Positions 1 to 9,724 of a stretch of DNA of 25,712 nucleotides are shown one piece after another. The DNA is taken from assembly GCA_025464915.1 (NCBI GenBank), contig JAODNF010000228.1, positions 1 through 25,712 on the forward strand, read 5' to 3'. The DNA comes from Frankiales bacterium (GTDB lineage: Bacteria; Actinomycetota; Actinomycetes; Mycobacteriales; SCTD01). The notes under the pieces were generated by a model. The model did not search any database, was not told where the DNA came from, and saw only the letters and a list, made by a program, of their open reading frames with translations. The position numbers and the translations under genes are program-made. The stretch's first letter is position 1, and each line of letters starts with the position of its first letter.

Positions 1-14
1 CGCTCTTCCGATCT
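1..14. other. Illumina adapter remnant at contig end
   Basis: The first 14 bases, CGCTCTTCCGATCT, are identical to the 3' end of the standard Illumina TruSeq adapter. They are not genomic. Genomic sequence begins at about base 15, inside gap. In the gap reading frame they would add residues R-S-S-D that belong to no GAPDH. Confidence 0.93.
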
Positions 15-15
15 G

Positions 16-638
<623 letters not shown>

Positions 639-639
<1 letters not shown>

Positions 640-1811
640 TGCGGCTCGCGGAAGACCTGGAGGTCAAGGGGAAGCGGGTTCTCGTCCGCTCGGACCTGAA
701 CGTCCCGCTAGAGGACGGCGCCATCACCGACGACGGCCGCATCCGTGCGTCGCTGCCGCTGATCCGCTCGCTCGCCGAGCAGGGCGCCCGCGTCATCGTG
801 ACCGCCCACCTCGGCCGCCCGAAGGGCGCGCCGGACCCGAAGTACAGCCTGGCCCCGGTCGCCAAGCGCCTCGAGGAGCTGCTCGGCCGACCGGTCCGAC
901 TGGCACGCGACGTCGCCGGCCCGGACGCGCACTCGAGCGTCGAGGACCTGCGCGACGGCGGCGTGCTGCTGCTCGAGAACGTCCGCTTCGAGGCGGCCGA
1001 GACGTCCAAGGACGACGCCGAGCGCGGCGCCCTGGCCGACACGCTCGCGAGCTTCGCCGACGTCTACGTCGACGACGCGTTCGGTGCGGTGCACCGCAAG
1101 CACGCCAGCGTGTACGACGTGGCTCAGCGCCTCCCGCACGCCGCGGGTCCGCTCGTCGCCGCCGAGGTCGAGGTCCTGGGGCGGCTCGAGAAGGACCCCG
1201 AGCGCCCCTACGTCGTCGTGCTCGGCGGCTCGAAGGTCAGCGACAAGATCAAGGTCATCGACGCGCTGCTCCCGAAGGTCGACGCCCTGCTCGTCGGCGG
1301 CGGCATGTGCTTCACCTTCCTCAAGGCCCAGGGCTACGGCGTCGGCTCCTCCCTGCTGGAGGAGGAGATGCTCGACCAGTGCCGCACCCTGCTCGAGAGC
1401 GGCAAGATCGTGCTCCCGGTGGACGTGGTCGCTGCCGGCGCCTTCTCCGCAGACGCCGACCACGACGTCGTACCCGTCTCGGAGATCCCGCCGGACCGGA
1501 TGGGCCTCGACATCGGACCTGAGTCGGTGACGCTGTTCGCCGCGAGGCTCGAGGGCGCGAAGACGGTCTTCTGGAACGGCCCGATGGGCGTGTTCGAGAT
1601 GGCCCCGTACGCCGCCGGCACGAAGGGCGTGGCCGAGGCGATCGCGTCCCTGCACGGGCTGACCGTGGTCGGCGGCGGGGACAGTGCGGCGGCGGTCCGC
1701 GCGCTCGGCATCGACGAGTCGCGCTTCACCCACATCAGCACCGGCGGCGGCGCCTCCCTCGAGCACCTCGAGGGCAAGGTCCTGCCCGGGCTCTCTGTGC
1801 TGGAGGACTGA
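639..1811 (+). CDS. pgk: Phosphoglycerate kinase
   Basis: Pgk transfers the acyl phosphate of 1,3-bisphosphoglycerate to ADP, giving 3-phosphoglycerate and ATP (glycolysis, cytoplasm). The protein is 390 aa, the usual bacterial length. Visible in order are RSDLNVPL (substrate loop, about residues 17-24), HLGRPKG, LLENVRF, VVLGGSKVSDKI in the hinge/nucleotide lobe, FWNGPMGVFE, VVGGGDSAAAV and HISTGGGASLE near the C-terminus. I chose the GTG at 639 because it overlaps the gap stop (TAGTG) and gives the short N-terminus typical of the family. The frame is open further upstream, but that stretch lies inside gap. The TGA stop overlaps the tpiA ATG by one base. Confidence 0.96.
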
Positions 1812-2593
1812 TGGCGCGCCAGCCGCTGATGGCGGGCAACTGGAAGATGAACCTCAACCACCTCGAGGCCATCGCCCTGGTGCAGAAGCTCTCGTTCAGC
1901 CTGTCGGACAAGGACCACGACGCCGTCGAGTGCGTCGTGCTCCCGCCCTTCGTGGACCTGCGCTCGGTCCAGACCCTCGTGGACGGCGACAAGCTGCGCA
2001 TCCGCTACGGCGCGCAGGACCTGTCCCCGCACGACAGCGGCGCTCACACGGGCGACATCAGCGGCGCGATGCTGGCGAAGATCGGCTGCCAGTACGTCGT
2101 GATCGGTCACTCCGAGCGACGCACTGACCACGCAGAGTCTGATGACGTCGTCCGGGCCAAGGTGATCGCGGCGGCGAAGCACGGCCTGGCGCCCATCCTG
2201 TGCGTCGGCGAGGGCCTGGGAGTCCGCCAGTCGGGCACCCACGTGGCGCACTGCGTCGCGCAGCTGCGGGCGGCTCTCACGGACGTCCCGGACAAGGTCC
2301 TCGACACGCTGGTGGTCGCCTATGAGCCGATCTGGGCCATCGGGACCGGCGAGGTCGCGACGCCTGAGGACGCCCAGGAGGTCTGCGCGGCCCTGCGGGC
2401 GCTGCTGGGCGAGGTCTTCGGCGCCGGCGTGGCCGACGGCACCCGCGTCCTCTACGGCGGGTCCGTGAAGTCGTCGAACGTGGCAGCGATCATGGTGCAG
2501 CCCGACGTGGACGGCGCCCTGGTGGGCGGTGCGTCCCTCGAGGCGGAGGAGTTCGCCAAGATCGTCCGCTACCCGACGCTCGAGCCGGTGTAG
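1811..2593 (+). CDS. tpiA: Triose-phosphate isomerase
   Basis: TpiA interconverts dihydroxyacetone phosphate and glyceraldehyde-3-phosphate (cytoplasm, TIM barrel). The protein is 260 aa, normal for the family. The catalytic residues are visible: Lys12 in GNWKMN, His100 in VIGHSERR and Glu172 in AYEPIWAIGTG. The phosphate-binding loop YGGSVKSSN and the terminal GALVGGASL motif are also intact. Its ATG overlaps the pgk stop (TGATG), so gap-pgk-tpiA form one tightly coupled glycolytic unit. In many actinobacteria secG (sometimes with ppc) follows closely; here the next 6.4 kb is an ABC importer instead. Confidence 0.96.
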   Translation: MARQPLMAGNWKMNLNHLEAIALVQKLSFSLSDKDHDAVECVVLPPFVDLRSVQTLVDGDKLRIRYGAQDLSPHDSGAHTGDISGAMLAKIGCQYVVIGHSERRTDHAESDDVVRAKVIAAAKHGLAPILCVGEGLGVRQSGTHVAHCVAQLRAALTDVPDKVLDTLVVAYEPIWAIGTGEVATPEDAQEVCAALRALLGEVFGAGVADGTRVLYGGSVKSSNVAAIMVQPDVDGALVGGASLEAEEFAKIVRYPTLEPV

Positions 2594-2609
2594 GACCGCC
2601 TGTCCGACT

Positions 2610-2668
2610 GCGACATCTGGTCGACACGTCCGGCAGGTAGCAAGGTCACCGGTTGGTCACGATGTCGC
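2610..2668. repeat. Inverted and direct repeats in the tpiA-importer gap
   Basis: GCGACATC (2610-2617) and GATGTCGC (2661-2668) form an 8-bp perfect inverted repeat, 43 nt apart. Between them GGTCAC occurs twice with an 11-bp period (2644-2649, 2655-2660), one helical turn, as in operators bound on one face of DNA. This could be the end-of-operon structure of tpiA or a regulator site for the importer. There is no T-run typical of an intrinsic terminator. Confidence 0.3.
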
Positions 2669-2679
2669 CTCAACAGTGC

Positions 2680-2717
2680 GTCCTGTCTTTTGTCCAGGAC
2701 TTTTCTGGTCCTAGATT
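2680..2717 (+). promoter_or_regulatory. Candidate promoter of the importer operon with overlapping inverted repeats
   Basis: TTGTCC (2690-2695) and TAGATT (2712-2717), 16 bp apart, resemble -35 and -10 boxes of the primary sigma factor. Three short arms overlap them: GTCCTG 2680-2685, CAGGAC 2695-2700 and GTCCT 2708-2712. The middle arm can pair with either neighbour, so the promoter is covered by two alternative palindromes that look like an operator. About 100 nt of untranslated leader would precede the first importer gene. This is inferred from sequence only. Confidence 0.45.
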
Positions 2718-2819
2718 CCCGACAGATCACTCTGCGGCCACCCGCCGCCCGCACCACCCGCTCGGCTTCACGAGAGCCGAACGACCGGATCAGCCCTTGA
2801 GGGACGGAGACTCGACCGC

Positions 2820-3830
2820 GTGACTGCCCCGCTGGACGTTGAACCGTCGGCCCTGTCGGCCGACCCCGACGCCGTCACCAACGCCGAGTCGAGCAAGGCG
2901 GTCGAGGGCCGGTCGCTGAAGCAGATCGCCTGGATGCGCCTGAAGCGCGACAAGGTCGCGCTGGGCGGCGCCGTGGTCATCGTGCTGCTGATCCTGATCG
3001 CGGTCTTCGCACCGCTCATCGTCAAGGCCCTCGGGCACCCGCCGAACGACTTCCACGAGGACCTGCTCGACCCGACGCTGCTGACGCCGAAGCACAAGTA
3101 CGGCGGCATCAACGGCAGCTACCTGCTCGGTGTCGAGCCCGTCAACGGTCGCGACATCTTCAGCCGCATCGTCTACGGCGCGCGGATCTCGCTGCTCACG
3201 GCCTTCCTCGCCACGGTGCTGTCGGTGACGATCGGCACGGTCCTGGGGATCACGGCCGGCTTCTTCGGCGGCTGGGTCGACGGTCTGATCAGCCGCACCA
3301 TGGACATCCTGCTCGCCTTCCCGCTGCTGGTCTTCGCGATCAGCATCGGCACCGTGATCCAGACGGCCAACGGCGCCGTGCTCGGCCTGTCCGGCACCTC
3401 GCTCAGCGTCGCCACGCTGATCTTCATCATCGGGTTCTTCAACTGGCCCTACATCGGCCGCATCGTGCGCGGCCAGACGCTGTCGCTGCGCGAGAAGGAG
3501 TTCGTCGACGCCGCCCGCAGCCTGGGTGCCTCGAACGGCCACATCATCTTCAAGCAGCTGCTGCCCAACCTGGCGGCCCCGGTGCTCGTCTACAGCACGC
3601 TCATCATCCCGAGCAACATCCTGTTCGAGGCCGCGCTGTCCTTCCTCGGGGTCGGCGTGCGCCGTCCCACCCCGAGCTGGGGAAGCATGCTGAGCGATGC
3701 GGTCGCCACCTACTCCATCGACCCGATCTTCATGATCGTGCCGGGCGTCGCCCTGCTGATCACCGTCATGGCCTTCAACCTGCTCGGTGACGGCCTCCGC
3801 GACGCCCTCGACCCGCGCGCCGGCCGGTAG
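2820..3830 (+). CDS. Peptide/nickel-type ABC transporter permease, DppC/OppC family
   Basis: This is one of the two membrane subunits of a peptide-type (family 5) ABC importer. The protein is 336 aa. It has a hydrophilic N-terminus of about 45 residues, a first membrane segment (about 46-70, VALGGAVVIVLLILIAVFAPL), the N-terminal OppC domain, then a binding-protein-dependent transport domain with about five more hydrophobic segments. The EAA loop that docks on the ATPases is visible as EFVDAARSLGASNGHIIFKQ (about 223-242). The GTG start at 2820 is preceded by AGGGACGGAGA (2800-2810). The order is unusual: this permease comes first, ahead of the binding-protein gene, whereas classical opp/dpp operons begin with the binding protein. 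The substrate cannot be told from sequence. Confidence 0.9.
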   Translation: MTAPLDVEPSALSADPDAVTNAESSKAVEGRSLKQIAWMRLKRDKVALGGAVVIVLLILIAVFAPLIVKALGHPPNDFHEDLLDPTLLTPKHKYGGINGSYLLGVEPVNGRDIFSRIVYGARISLLTAFLATVLSVTIGTVLGITAGFFGGWVDGLISRTMDILLAFPLLVFAISIGTVIQTANGAVLGLSGTSLSVATLIFIIGFFNWPYIGRIVRGQTLSLREKEFVDAARSLGASNGHIIFKQLLPNLAAPVLVYSTLIIPSNILFEAALSFLGVGVRRPTPSWGSMLSDAVATYSIDPIFMIVPGVALLITVMAFNLLGDGLRDALDPRAGR

Positions 3831-3841
3831 GCCCCAGATCC

Positions 3842-3862
3842 CGTCGCCCCACGAGGGCGACG
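3842..3862 (+). repeat. Intercistronic hairpin before the binding-protein gene
   Basis: CGTCGCCC (3842-3849) and GGGCGACG (3855-3862) form a perfect 8-bp stem with a 5-nt loop (CACGA), 12 nt after the permease stop. No T-run follows. This makes an mRNA-stability or processing element, which would let the downstream binding-protein message accumulate, more likely than a full terminator. Confidence 0.6.
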
Positions 3863-3924
3863 TGCACGAAACGGTGGGAGTCGCCGACGCCCGCTGAAGA
3901 CCCTCGAAGGGAGCACCGCTCACG

Positions 3925-5694
3925 ATGTCCCGCAACAAGCTCGTGAAGGCCGGCAGTGTTGCTGCTGTCCTCGCACTGGGAGCGGCCGCCTGCGGCGGCT
4001 CGTCCTCCGGCTCAAAGCCGACCAGCACTGGCGTCAAGGCCACCTACAACGCTGCCATCGGTGGCGTCGTCAACAAGTCCACCAAGGTTGGCGGCACCAT
4101 CAACTACGTGGCGAGCTCCGACTTCGACTCGCTCGACCCGGCGCGCACCTACTACGCGTACTCGTGGGACTACCAGCGCATCTACCAGCGCACCCTGATG
4201 ATGTTCAAGCCGGTCGCCGGCAAGGACGGCGCGTCGGTCACGGGTGACCTCGCGACCGGTGCGGGCGCGCTCAGCGACGGCGGCAAGACCGTCACCTACA
4301 CGCTGCGCGACGGCATCACCTTCGAGACCGGCGCGGCGATCAAGTCCGCCGACATCAAGTACGCCCTCGAGCGGTCCTTCGCCCAGGACGTCATCAACGG
4401 CGGTCCCGGTGCGACCTACCTGTCCCCGATCCTGGTCGGCGGCAAGACCTACAAGGGCCCGTACAAGGGCGGCGACCTCGCGTCCATCGACGCGACCGAC
4501 CCCAAGAAGATCGTCTTCCACCTGACGAAGGCCTTCGCGGACTTCGACTACCTGATGGCGCTCCCCATCAGCACCCCCGTGCCGAAGGCTTCGGACACCG
4601 GCAGGAACGGTGGGGCCAACTACCAGTTCCACGTCGTGTCCAGCGGTCCGTACAAGATCGCCACGTACCAGCCGGGCAAGGTCCTCAACCTGGTGCGCAA
4701 CACCGCGTGGAAGAAGGACTCCGACCCGAACCGCCTGGCGCTCCCCGACAAGATCAACCTCATCGAGGGCCTGGACTCGGCCGACGAGGACCAGCGCGTG
4801 CTCGCCGGGTCCGCGGACATGGAGATCGAGGGCACGGGTGTCCAGCAGGACGCGCAGTCCAAGATCCTCACCAACCCGACCAACAAGGTCAACGCCGACA
4901 ACCCGTCGACCGGCTTCACGCGCTACATCTCCATCCAGCAGACGGTGGCGCCGCTCGACAACGTCCACTGCCGCCGGGCCGTGCAGTACGCCGCCGACAA
5001 GGTCGCCCTGCAGTTCTCCCGTGGTGGCCCCATCGCTGGTGGTGACGTCGCGACACAGCTGACGCCGCCGAACCTGTCGTCCTACAAGAAGATCGACCCG
5101 TACCCCAGCGGTTCGGACAACAAGGGCGACCTGGCCAAGGCCAAGGACGAGCTGAAGCAGTGCGGGAAGCCGTCCGGCTTCACCACGAAGATCGCCACGT
5201 CCAACAAGGGCAAGGGCCCGAAGACCGCCGAGGCGCTCCAGCAGGGCCTCAAGCGGGTCGGCATCAACGCCCAGATCGTCGCGGTCGACCCGTCGACGTA
5301 CTACTCCGGCGTCATCGGTCTCCCGAGCAACGTCAAGAAGCAGGGTCTCGGCCTCGCCGTGGCCGGCTGGGGCCCGGACTTCCCGACCCCCTACGGCTTC
5401 TTCGAGTCCATCGTCGACGGCCGTGCGATCAAGAAGGACGGCGGCAACTCGAACTACGCCGAGCTCAACGACCCGGCCATCAACAGTCTCATCGACCAGG
5501 CCGGTTCCGAGACCGACGCGAGCAAGCGCAACGACCTCTGGGCCCAGGTGGACCAGAAGGTCATGGACGCTGCCGTCATCCTGCCGTTCGTGGCCGACAA
5601 GGCGCTCACGTACCGGGGTCCGCGACTGACGAACGTCTACATCAACCAGGCGTTCGGCATCTACGACTTCGTCAACATCGGCGTCACCAGCTAG
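3925..5694 (+). CDS. ABC transporter substrate-binding lipoprotein, family 5 (peptide/nickel type)
   Basis: This is the extracytoplasmic ligand-binding subunit of the importer. The 589 aa match a family 5 solute-binding protein. The N-terminus is a lipoprotein signal: positive residues (RNK..K), a hydrophobic core and a lipobox ending at Cys23 (GAAAC), followed by a Gly/Ser-rich linker (GGSSSGS). After cleavage and lipidation it would be tethered to the outer face of the membrane. Recognisable family stretches include the early SLDPARTYY region and YTLRDGITFETGAAIKSADIKYALERSF (given by its positions, about 131-158), the segment that defines this family. AAGGGAG (3907-3913) serves as ribosome binding site. 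Strong hairpins lie both before and after the gene, as expected if it is made in excess over the membrane subunits. Peptide is the likeliest ligand class, but it is unproven. Confidence 0.92.
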   Translation: MSRNKLVKAGSVAAVLALGAAACGGSSSGSKPTSTGVKATYNAAIGGVVNKSTKVGGTINYVASSDFDSLDPARTYYAYSWDYQRIYQRTLMMFKPVAGKDGASVTGDLATGAGALSDGGKTVTYTLRDGITFETGAAIKSADIKYALERSFAQDVINGGPGATYLSPILVGGKTYKGPYKGGDLASIDATDPKKIVFHLTKAFADFDYLMALPISTPVPKASDTGRNGGANYQFHVVSSGPYKIATYQPGKVLNLVRNTAWKKDSDPNRLALPDKINLIEGLDSADEDQRVLAGSADMEIEGTGVQQDAQSKILTNPTNKVNADNPSTGFTRYISIQQTVAPLDNVHCRRAVQYAADKVALQFSRGGPIAGGDVATQLTPPNLSSYKKIDPYPSGSDNKGDLAKAKDELKQCGKPSGFTTKIATSNKGKGPKTAEALQQGLKRVGINAQIVAVDPSTYYSGVIGLPSNVKKQGLGLAVAGWGPDFPTPYGFFESIVDGRAIKKDGGNSNYAELNDPAINSLIDQAGSETDASKRNDLWAQVDQKVMDAAVILPFVADKALTYRGPRLTNVYINQAFGIYDFVNIGVTS

Positions 5695-5733
5695 TTCACT
5701 CTCCTGCACCACTGAACCTGAAGGGCAGGTGAA

Positions 5734-5773
5734 GTCCGCTGCGGCCGGGGCTACGGCCCCGGTCGCAGCGGAC
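5734..5773 (+). repeat. 18-bp hairpin with cUACGg tetraloop directly before the permease B start
   Basis: Bases 5734-5773 fold into a continuous stem: 10 bp, one G-T wobble, 7 bp, closed by the loop TACG in a C(UACG)G context, a member of the extra-stable UNCG tetraloops. The 3' foot ends 7 nt before the ATG at 5781, and no Shine-Dalgarno is present in those 7 nt. The purine-rich AGGGCAGGTGAAG (5722-5734) lies just 5' of the stem. No T-run follows, so it is not a standard intrinsic terminator. Confidence 0.8.
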
Positions 5774-5780
5774 ACTCCTC

Positions 5781-6782
<1,002 letters not shown>

Positions 6783-6786
6783 GCCC

Positions 6787-6840
6787 GTGCTGGCTGACGT
6801 ACGCTCCCTGCACCCGACACCACCGTTGAGGATCACGTGA
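6787..6840 (+). other. Possible 17-codon bridging ORF between permease B and ATPase D
   Basis: A GTG four bases after the permease stop opens a 17-codon frame whose TGA overlaps the GTG start of the next gene (GTGA at 6837-6840). It has no homology that I recognise. It could serve translational coupling across the 54-nt gap or be chance. Confidence 0.2.
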
Positions 6841-7901
6841 CGCAAGAGATGATCGAGAGTGCCGCCGCACCTCGCGGCGCCGCCAGCGCCTTCCTCGAGC
6901 TGCGCGACCTGAAGGTCCACTTCCCGACCGACGACGGTCTCGTCAAGTCGGTCGACGGCCTGTCGTTCCAGCTCGAGAAGGGCAAGACGCTCGGCATCGT
7001 CGGCGAGTCGGGCTCGGGCAAGTCGGTCACCAGCCTAGCCATCCTCGGCCTGCACAAGGGCACCCGCGCGCACCTGTCCGGCGAGGTGTGGCTGGACGGC
7101 ACTGAGCTGATCGGCGCCTCCAAGGAAGAGGTGCGCAAGCTCCGCGGCAGCAAGATGGCGATGATCTTCCAGGACCCGCTGTCGGCGCTGCACCCCTACT
7201 TCACCATCGGGTCGCAGATCGCCGAGGCCTACCGCATCCACAACGACGTCTCGAGGAAGGCCGCCCGCGCCCGCGCCGTCGAGATGCTCGAGCGGGTCGG
7301 CATCCCGACGCCCGACAAGCGCGTCGACGACTACCCGCACCAGTTCTCGGGCGGCATGCGGCAGCGCGCGATGATCGCCATGTCGCTGTCCTGCAACCCC
7401 GAGCTGCTCATCGCCGACGAGCCGACCACGGCGCTCGACGTGACGGTGCAGGCGCAGATCCTCGACCTGCTGCGCGACCTCCAGAAGGAGTTCGGCTCCG
7501 CGATCATCATGATCACCCACGACCTGGGTGTCGTGGCCGAGTTCGTCGACGACCTGCTGGTCATGTACGGCGGCAAGTGCGTCGAGTACGGCACGGTCAA
7601 CGAGGTCTTCTACGAGCCCCAGCACCCCTACACCTGGGGCTTGCTCTCGTCGGTGACCCGGCTCGACCGCGTCCGCGAGGACCGGTTGAAGCCGATCGCC
7701 GGCTCGCCGCCCAGCCTCATCAACGTCCCGAACGGCTGCGCCTTCCACCCGCGCTGCCCCTACGAGCCGCAGACCGGCGGTAAGGGCTCCACCGTCGTCC
7801 CCGAGCTCGTGGACGCGGGCAAGGGCCACCTGGTGAGGTGTCACCTGTCCGCCAAGGAGCGGCAGGACATCTTCCTCAAGCAGGTCAAGCCGACCCTCTA
7901 G
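6837..7901 (+). CDS. ABC transporter ATP-binding protein, OppD/DppD family
   Basis: This cytoplasmic ATPase subunit pairs with the following OppF-like protein to power the importer. The protein is 354 aa. Visible are Walker A GESGSGKS (about residues 56-63), the Q-loop MIFQDPLSALHP, the ABC signature FSGGMRQR, Walker B LLIADEPTTALD, the H-loop ITHDLGVVAE, and a C-terminal oligopeptide/dipeptide (oligo_HPY) domain with GCAFHPRCPYE. GAGGA at 6828-6832 is only 4 nt from the GTG at 6837. An in-frame ATG at 6849 is an alternative start. Confidence 0.94.
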   Translation: MTQEMIESAAAPRGAASAFLELRDLKVHFPTDDGLVKSVDGLSFQLEKGKTLGIVGESGSGKSVTSLAILGLHKGTRAHLSGEVWLDGTELIGASKEEVRKLRGSKMAMIFQDPLSALHPYFTIGSQIAEAYRIHNDVSRKAARARAVEMLERVGIPTPDKRVDDYPHQFSGGMRQRAMIAMSLSCNPELLIADEPTTALDVTVQAQILDLLRDLQKEFGSAIIMITHDLGVVAEFVDDLLVMYGGKCVEYGTVNEVFYEPQHPYTWGLLSSVTRLDRVREDRLKPIAGSPPSLINVPNGCAFHPRCPYEPQTGGKGSTVVPELVDAGKGHLVRCHLSAKERQDIFLKQVKPTL

Positions 7902-7934
7902 ATGATCGCCACGAGCCAGGAGTCCCACGCATGA
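7902..7934 (+). other. Possible 10-codon bridging ORF between ATPase D and ATPase F
   Basis: The ATG at 7902 immediately follows the TAG of the upstream ATPase gene. The 10-codon frame (MIATSQESHA) ends in a TGA that overlaps the next ATG (ATGA at 7931-7934). The AGGAG of the downstream gene (7918-7922) lies inside it. It may be a coupling device or coincidence; there is no evidence that the peptide itself matters. Confidence 0.2.
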
Positions 7935-8965
7935 CCGCCACCGCACCCGACGCCGCTGCGGCTCTCGCTGGCGGGAGCCAGCCGCTGCTGCAGGTCGAAG
8001 GGCTCCAGAAGTACTTCCCCGTGAACCGGGGGATCATCTTCCAGAAGCAGGTGGGCGCCGTGAAGGCCGTCGACGGCCTCAGCTTCAACGTCAACAAGGG
8101 CGAGACCCTGGGCGTGGTGGGTGAGACCGGCTGCGGCAAGTCGACCATGGGGCGGCTGCTCACCCGGCTGCTCGAGCCCAGCGGCGGCTCCATCCGGTTC
8201 GACGGACGGGACATCACCCACCTGTCCCGCGCCGGCATGCGCCCGCTGCGCAAGGACATCCAGATCATCTTCCAGGATCCCTACAGCTCGCTGAACCCGC
8301 GGCACACGATTGGCACGATCGTCGGCGCGCCCTTCCGGCTGCAGAAGGTCCAGACCGACAGCGGCGTGAAGAAGGCCGTCCAGGACCTCCTCGCGCTGGT
8401 CGGCCTGAACCCGGAGCACTACAACCGCTACCCGCACGAGTTCTCCGGCGGCCAGCGCCAGCGCATCGGCATCGCACGGGCCCTGGCCCTGCGCCCCAAG
8501 ATGATCGTCTGCGACGAGCCGGTCTCGGCCCTCGACGTGTCGATCCAGGCCCAGGTCATCAACCTGCTCGACGACCTGCAGGACGAGTTCGACCTGACCT
8601 ACGTCTTCATCGCCCACGACCTCTCGGTCGTGCGCCACATCTCCGACCGCGTCGCCGTCATGTACCTCGGCAAGATCGTCGAGATCGGCGACCGGATCTC
8701 GCTCTACGAGCACCCGATGCACCCGTACACGCACGCCCTGCTGTCGGCCGTCCCGGTGCCCGACCCGGTCAAGGAGAGCAAGCGCGAGCGCATCCTGCTC
8801 ACCGGTGACGTACCCTCTCCTCTGAACCCGCCGCCCGCGTGCCGGTTCCACACGCGTTGCTGGAAGGCCCAAGCCATCTGCAAGCAGGTGGAGCCGCCGC
8901 TGGTGCAGATCCAGCCCGGCCACGAGGTGGCCTGTCACTTCCCCGAGGAGCGTGTGCTCGTCTAG
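7931..8965 (+). CDS. ABC transporter ATP-binding protein, OppF/DppF family
   Basis: This is the second ATPase subunit of the peptide-type importer, 344 aa. Visible are KYFPVNRG near the N-terminus (OppF hallmark), Walker A GETGCGKST, the Q-loop IIFQDPYSSLNPR, the signature FSGGQRQRIGIARAL, Walker B MIVCDEPVSALD, the H-loop IAHDLSVVRHISD and the C-terminal oligo_HPY region with PACRFHTRCW. I placed the start at ATG 7931 because AGGAG (7918-7922) sits 8 nt upstream and the protein then begins like its relatives. The frame is open further upstream but runs inside the previous gene. The TAG stop is directly followed by the secG ATG, so secG is probably read from this transcript. Confidence 0.94.
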   Translation: MTATAPDAAAALAGGSQPLLQVEGLQKYFPVNRGIIFQKQVGAVKAVDGLSFNVNKGETLGVVGETGCGKSTMGRLLTRLLEPSGGSIRFDGRDITHLSRAGMRPLRKDIQIIFQDPYSSLNPRHTIGTIVGAPFRLQKVQTDSGVKKAVQDLLALVGLNPEHYNRYPHEFSGGQRQRIGIARALALRPKMIVCDEPVSALDVSIQAQVINLLDDLQDEFDLTYVFIAHDLSVVRHISDRVAVMYLGKIVEIGDRISLYEHPMHPYTHALLSAVPVPDPVKESKRERILLTGDVPSPLNPPPACRFHTRCWKAQAICKQVEPPLVQIQPGHEVACHFPEERVLV

Positions 8966-9202
8966 ATGATCACCTTCTTGTGCCTCCTGCTCATGATGGC
9001 CAGCCTCGGCATGGTCGTGCTCGTCCTGCTCCACAAGGGCAAGGGCGGCGGCCTGTCGAACATGTTCGGCGGCGGCGTCTCGTCATCGCTCGGCGGCAGC
9101 GCCGTCGTCGAGAAGAACCTGGACCGCCTGACGATCGTCTGCGGCCTGGTCTGGTTCGTCTCCATCGTGTCGCTCGGCCTGCTGCTCAAGCCTGCCTCCT
9201 GA
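8966..9202 (+). CDS. secG: Preprotein translocase subunit SecG
   Basis: SecG is the small membrane subunit of the SecYEG channel that assists protein export. The protein is 78 aa with two hydrophobic helices (about 3-22 and 55-74) joined by the loop LLHKGKGGGLSNMFGGG, the recognisable SecG motif, and by SSLGGSAVVEKNLDR. The ATG begins at the base after the stop of the ATPase gene. GAGGAG at 8945-8950 is 15 nt away, rather far, so translation may depend on termination of the upstream gene. SecG normally follows tpiA (or ppc) in actinobacteria; here the importer operon separates them and may now drive its transcription. Confidence 0.93.
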   Translation: MITFLCLLLMMASLGMVVLVLLHKGKGGGLSNMFGGGVSSSLGGSAVVEKNLDRLTIVCGLVWFVSIVSLGLLLKPAS

Positions 9203-9211
9203 CCCGACGGG

Positions 9212-9242
9212 TTAGACTGGCCGTCGTTCAGGTCTAGGGAGG
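9212..9242 (+). promoter_or_regulatory. Candidate rbpA promoter -10 box and ribosome binding site
   Basis: TTAGACT (9212-9218) contains TAGACT, a good actinobacterial -10 box. No convincing -35 is seen, and I do not see the GGAAT-N18-GTT pattern of SigR promoters. AGGGAGG (9236-9242) is a strong ribosome binding site 6 nt before the GTG at 9249. Confidence 0.5.
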
Positions 9243-9248
9243 CACCAC

Positions 9249-9581
9249 GTGGCAGGCGGCAACGCGATCCGAGGCAGCCGAGTCGGCGCCGGCCCGATGG
9301 GCGAGGCCGAGCGCGGCGAGGCCGCGCCGCGCCGCCGCGTCAGCTTCTGGTGCGCCAACAAGCACGAGACCCGGCCCTCGTTCGCCGAGGACGCCGCGCT
9401 CCCGGAGACCTGGGACTGCCCGCGCTGCGGCTTCCCGGCCGGCCGGGACAAGGACGCGCCCCCGGCGCCGCCCAAGACCGAGCCCTACAAGACGCACCTG
9501 GCCTACGTGCGCGAGCGCCGCAACGAGGCCGACGGCGAGGCCATCTTGCAGGAAGCCCTCGCCCGCCTCCGCGGCAAGTAG
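9249..9581 (+). CDS. rbpA: RNA polymerase-binding protein RbpA
   Basis: RbpA is an actinobacterial transcription factor that binds RNA polymerase and group 1/2 sigma factors and stabilises the open complex. The protein is 110 aa. It has a basic, disordered N-terminal tail (MAGGNAIRGSRVGAGPMGE, the highly conserved family start), then a zinc-binding core with Cys35, His39, Cys57 and Cys60 (FWCANKHE ... WDCPRCG). The basic linker and the sigma-interacting helix (THLAYVRERRNEADGEAILQ, about 82-101) follow. All expected zinc ligands are present. The GTG start is set by AGGGAGG at 9236-9242. A strong hairpin follows the stop. Confidence 0.96.
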   Translation: MAGGNAIRGSRVGAGPMGEAERGEAAPRRRVSFWCANKHETRPSFAEDAALPETWDCPRCGFPAGRDKDAPPAPPKTEPYKTHLAYVRERRNEADGEAILQEALARLRGK

Positions 9582-9604
9582 TCCGCCCGAGCCGATCAGA
9601 GTGA

Positions 9605-9632
9605 GGAGCACCGCGTCCTGACGCGGTGCTCC
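9605..9632. terminator. Strong hairpin between convergent rbpA and pgl
   Basis: GGAGCACCGCGT (9605-9616) and ACGCGGTGCTCC (9621-9632) form a perfect 12-bp stem with a CCTG loop. A second inverted repeat, CCGAGCCGA (9587-9595) with TCGGCTCGG (9646-9654), encloses it. There is no long T-run, which is common for high-GC actinobacterial terminators. Lying between two convergent operons, it can act on either strand. Confidence 0.75.
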
Positions 9633-9724
9633 CCGCTCTCTCCCGTCGGCTCGGCCCACGTGTACGGGCAGACCGCGCGTGACGGAGTACGCGCTCGACG
9701 ACGACCGCCGCTCTCGGAACGCCT

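Noticed and set aside
9187..9218. SigR-type promoter for rbpA, as known for rbpA in Streptomyces
   Set aside because: No GGAAT element lies 18-19 bp upstream of the GTT; only a generic TAGACT box is visible.
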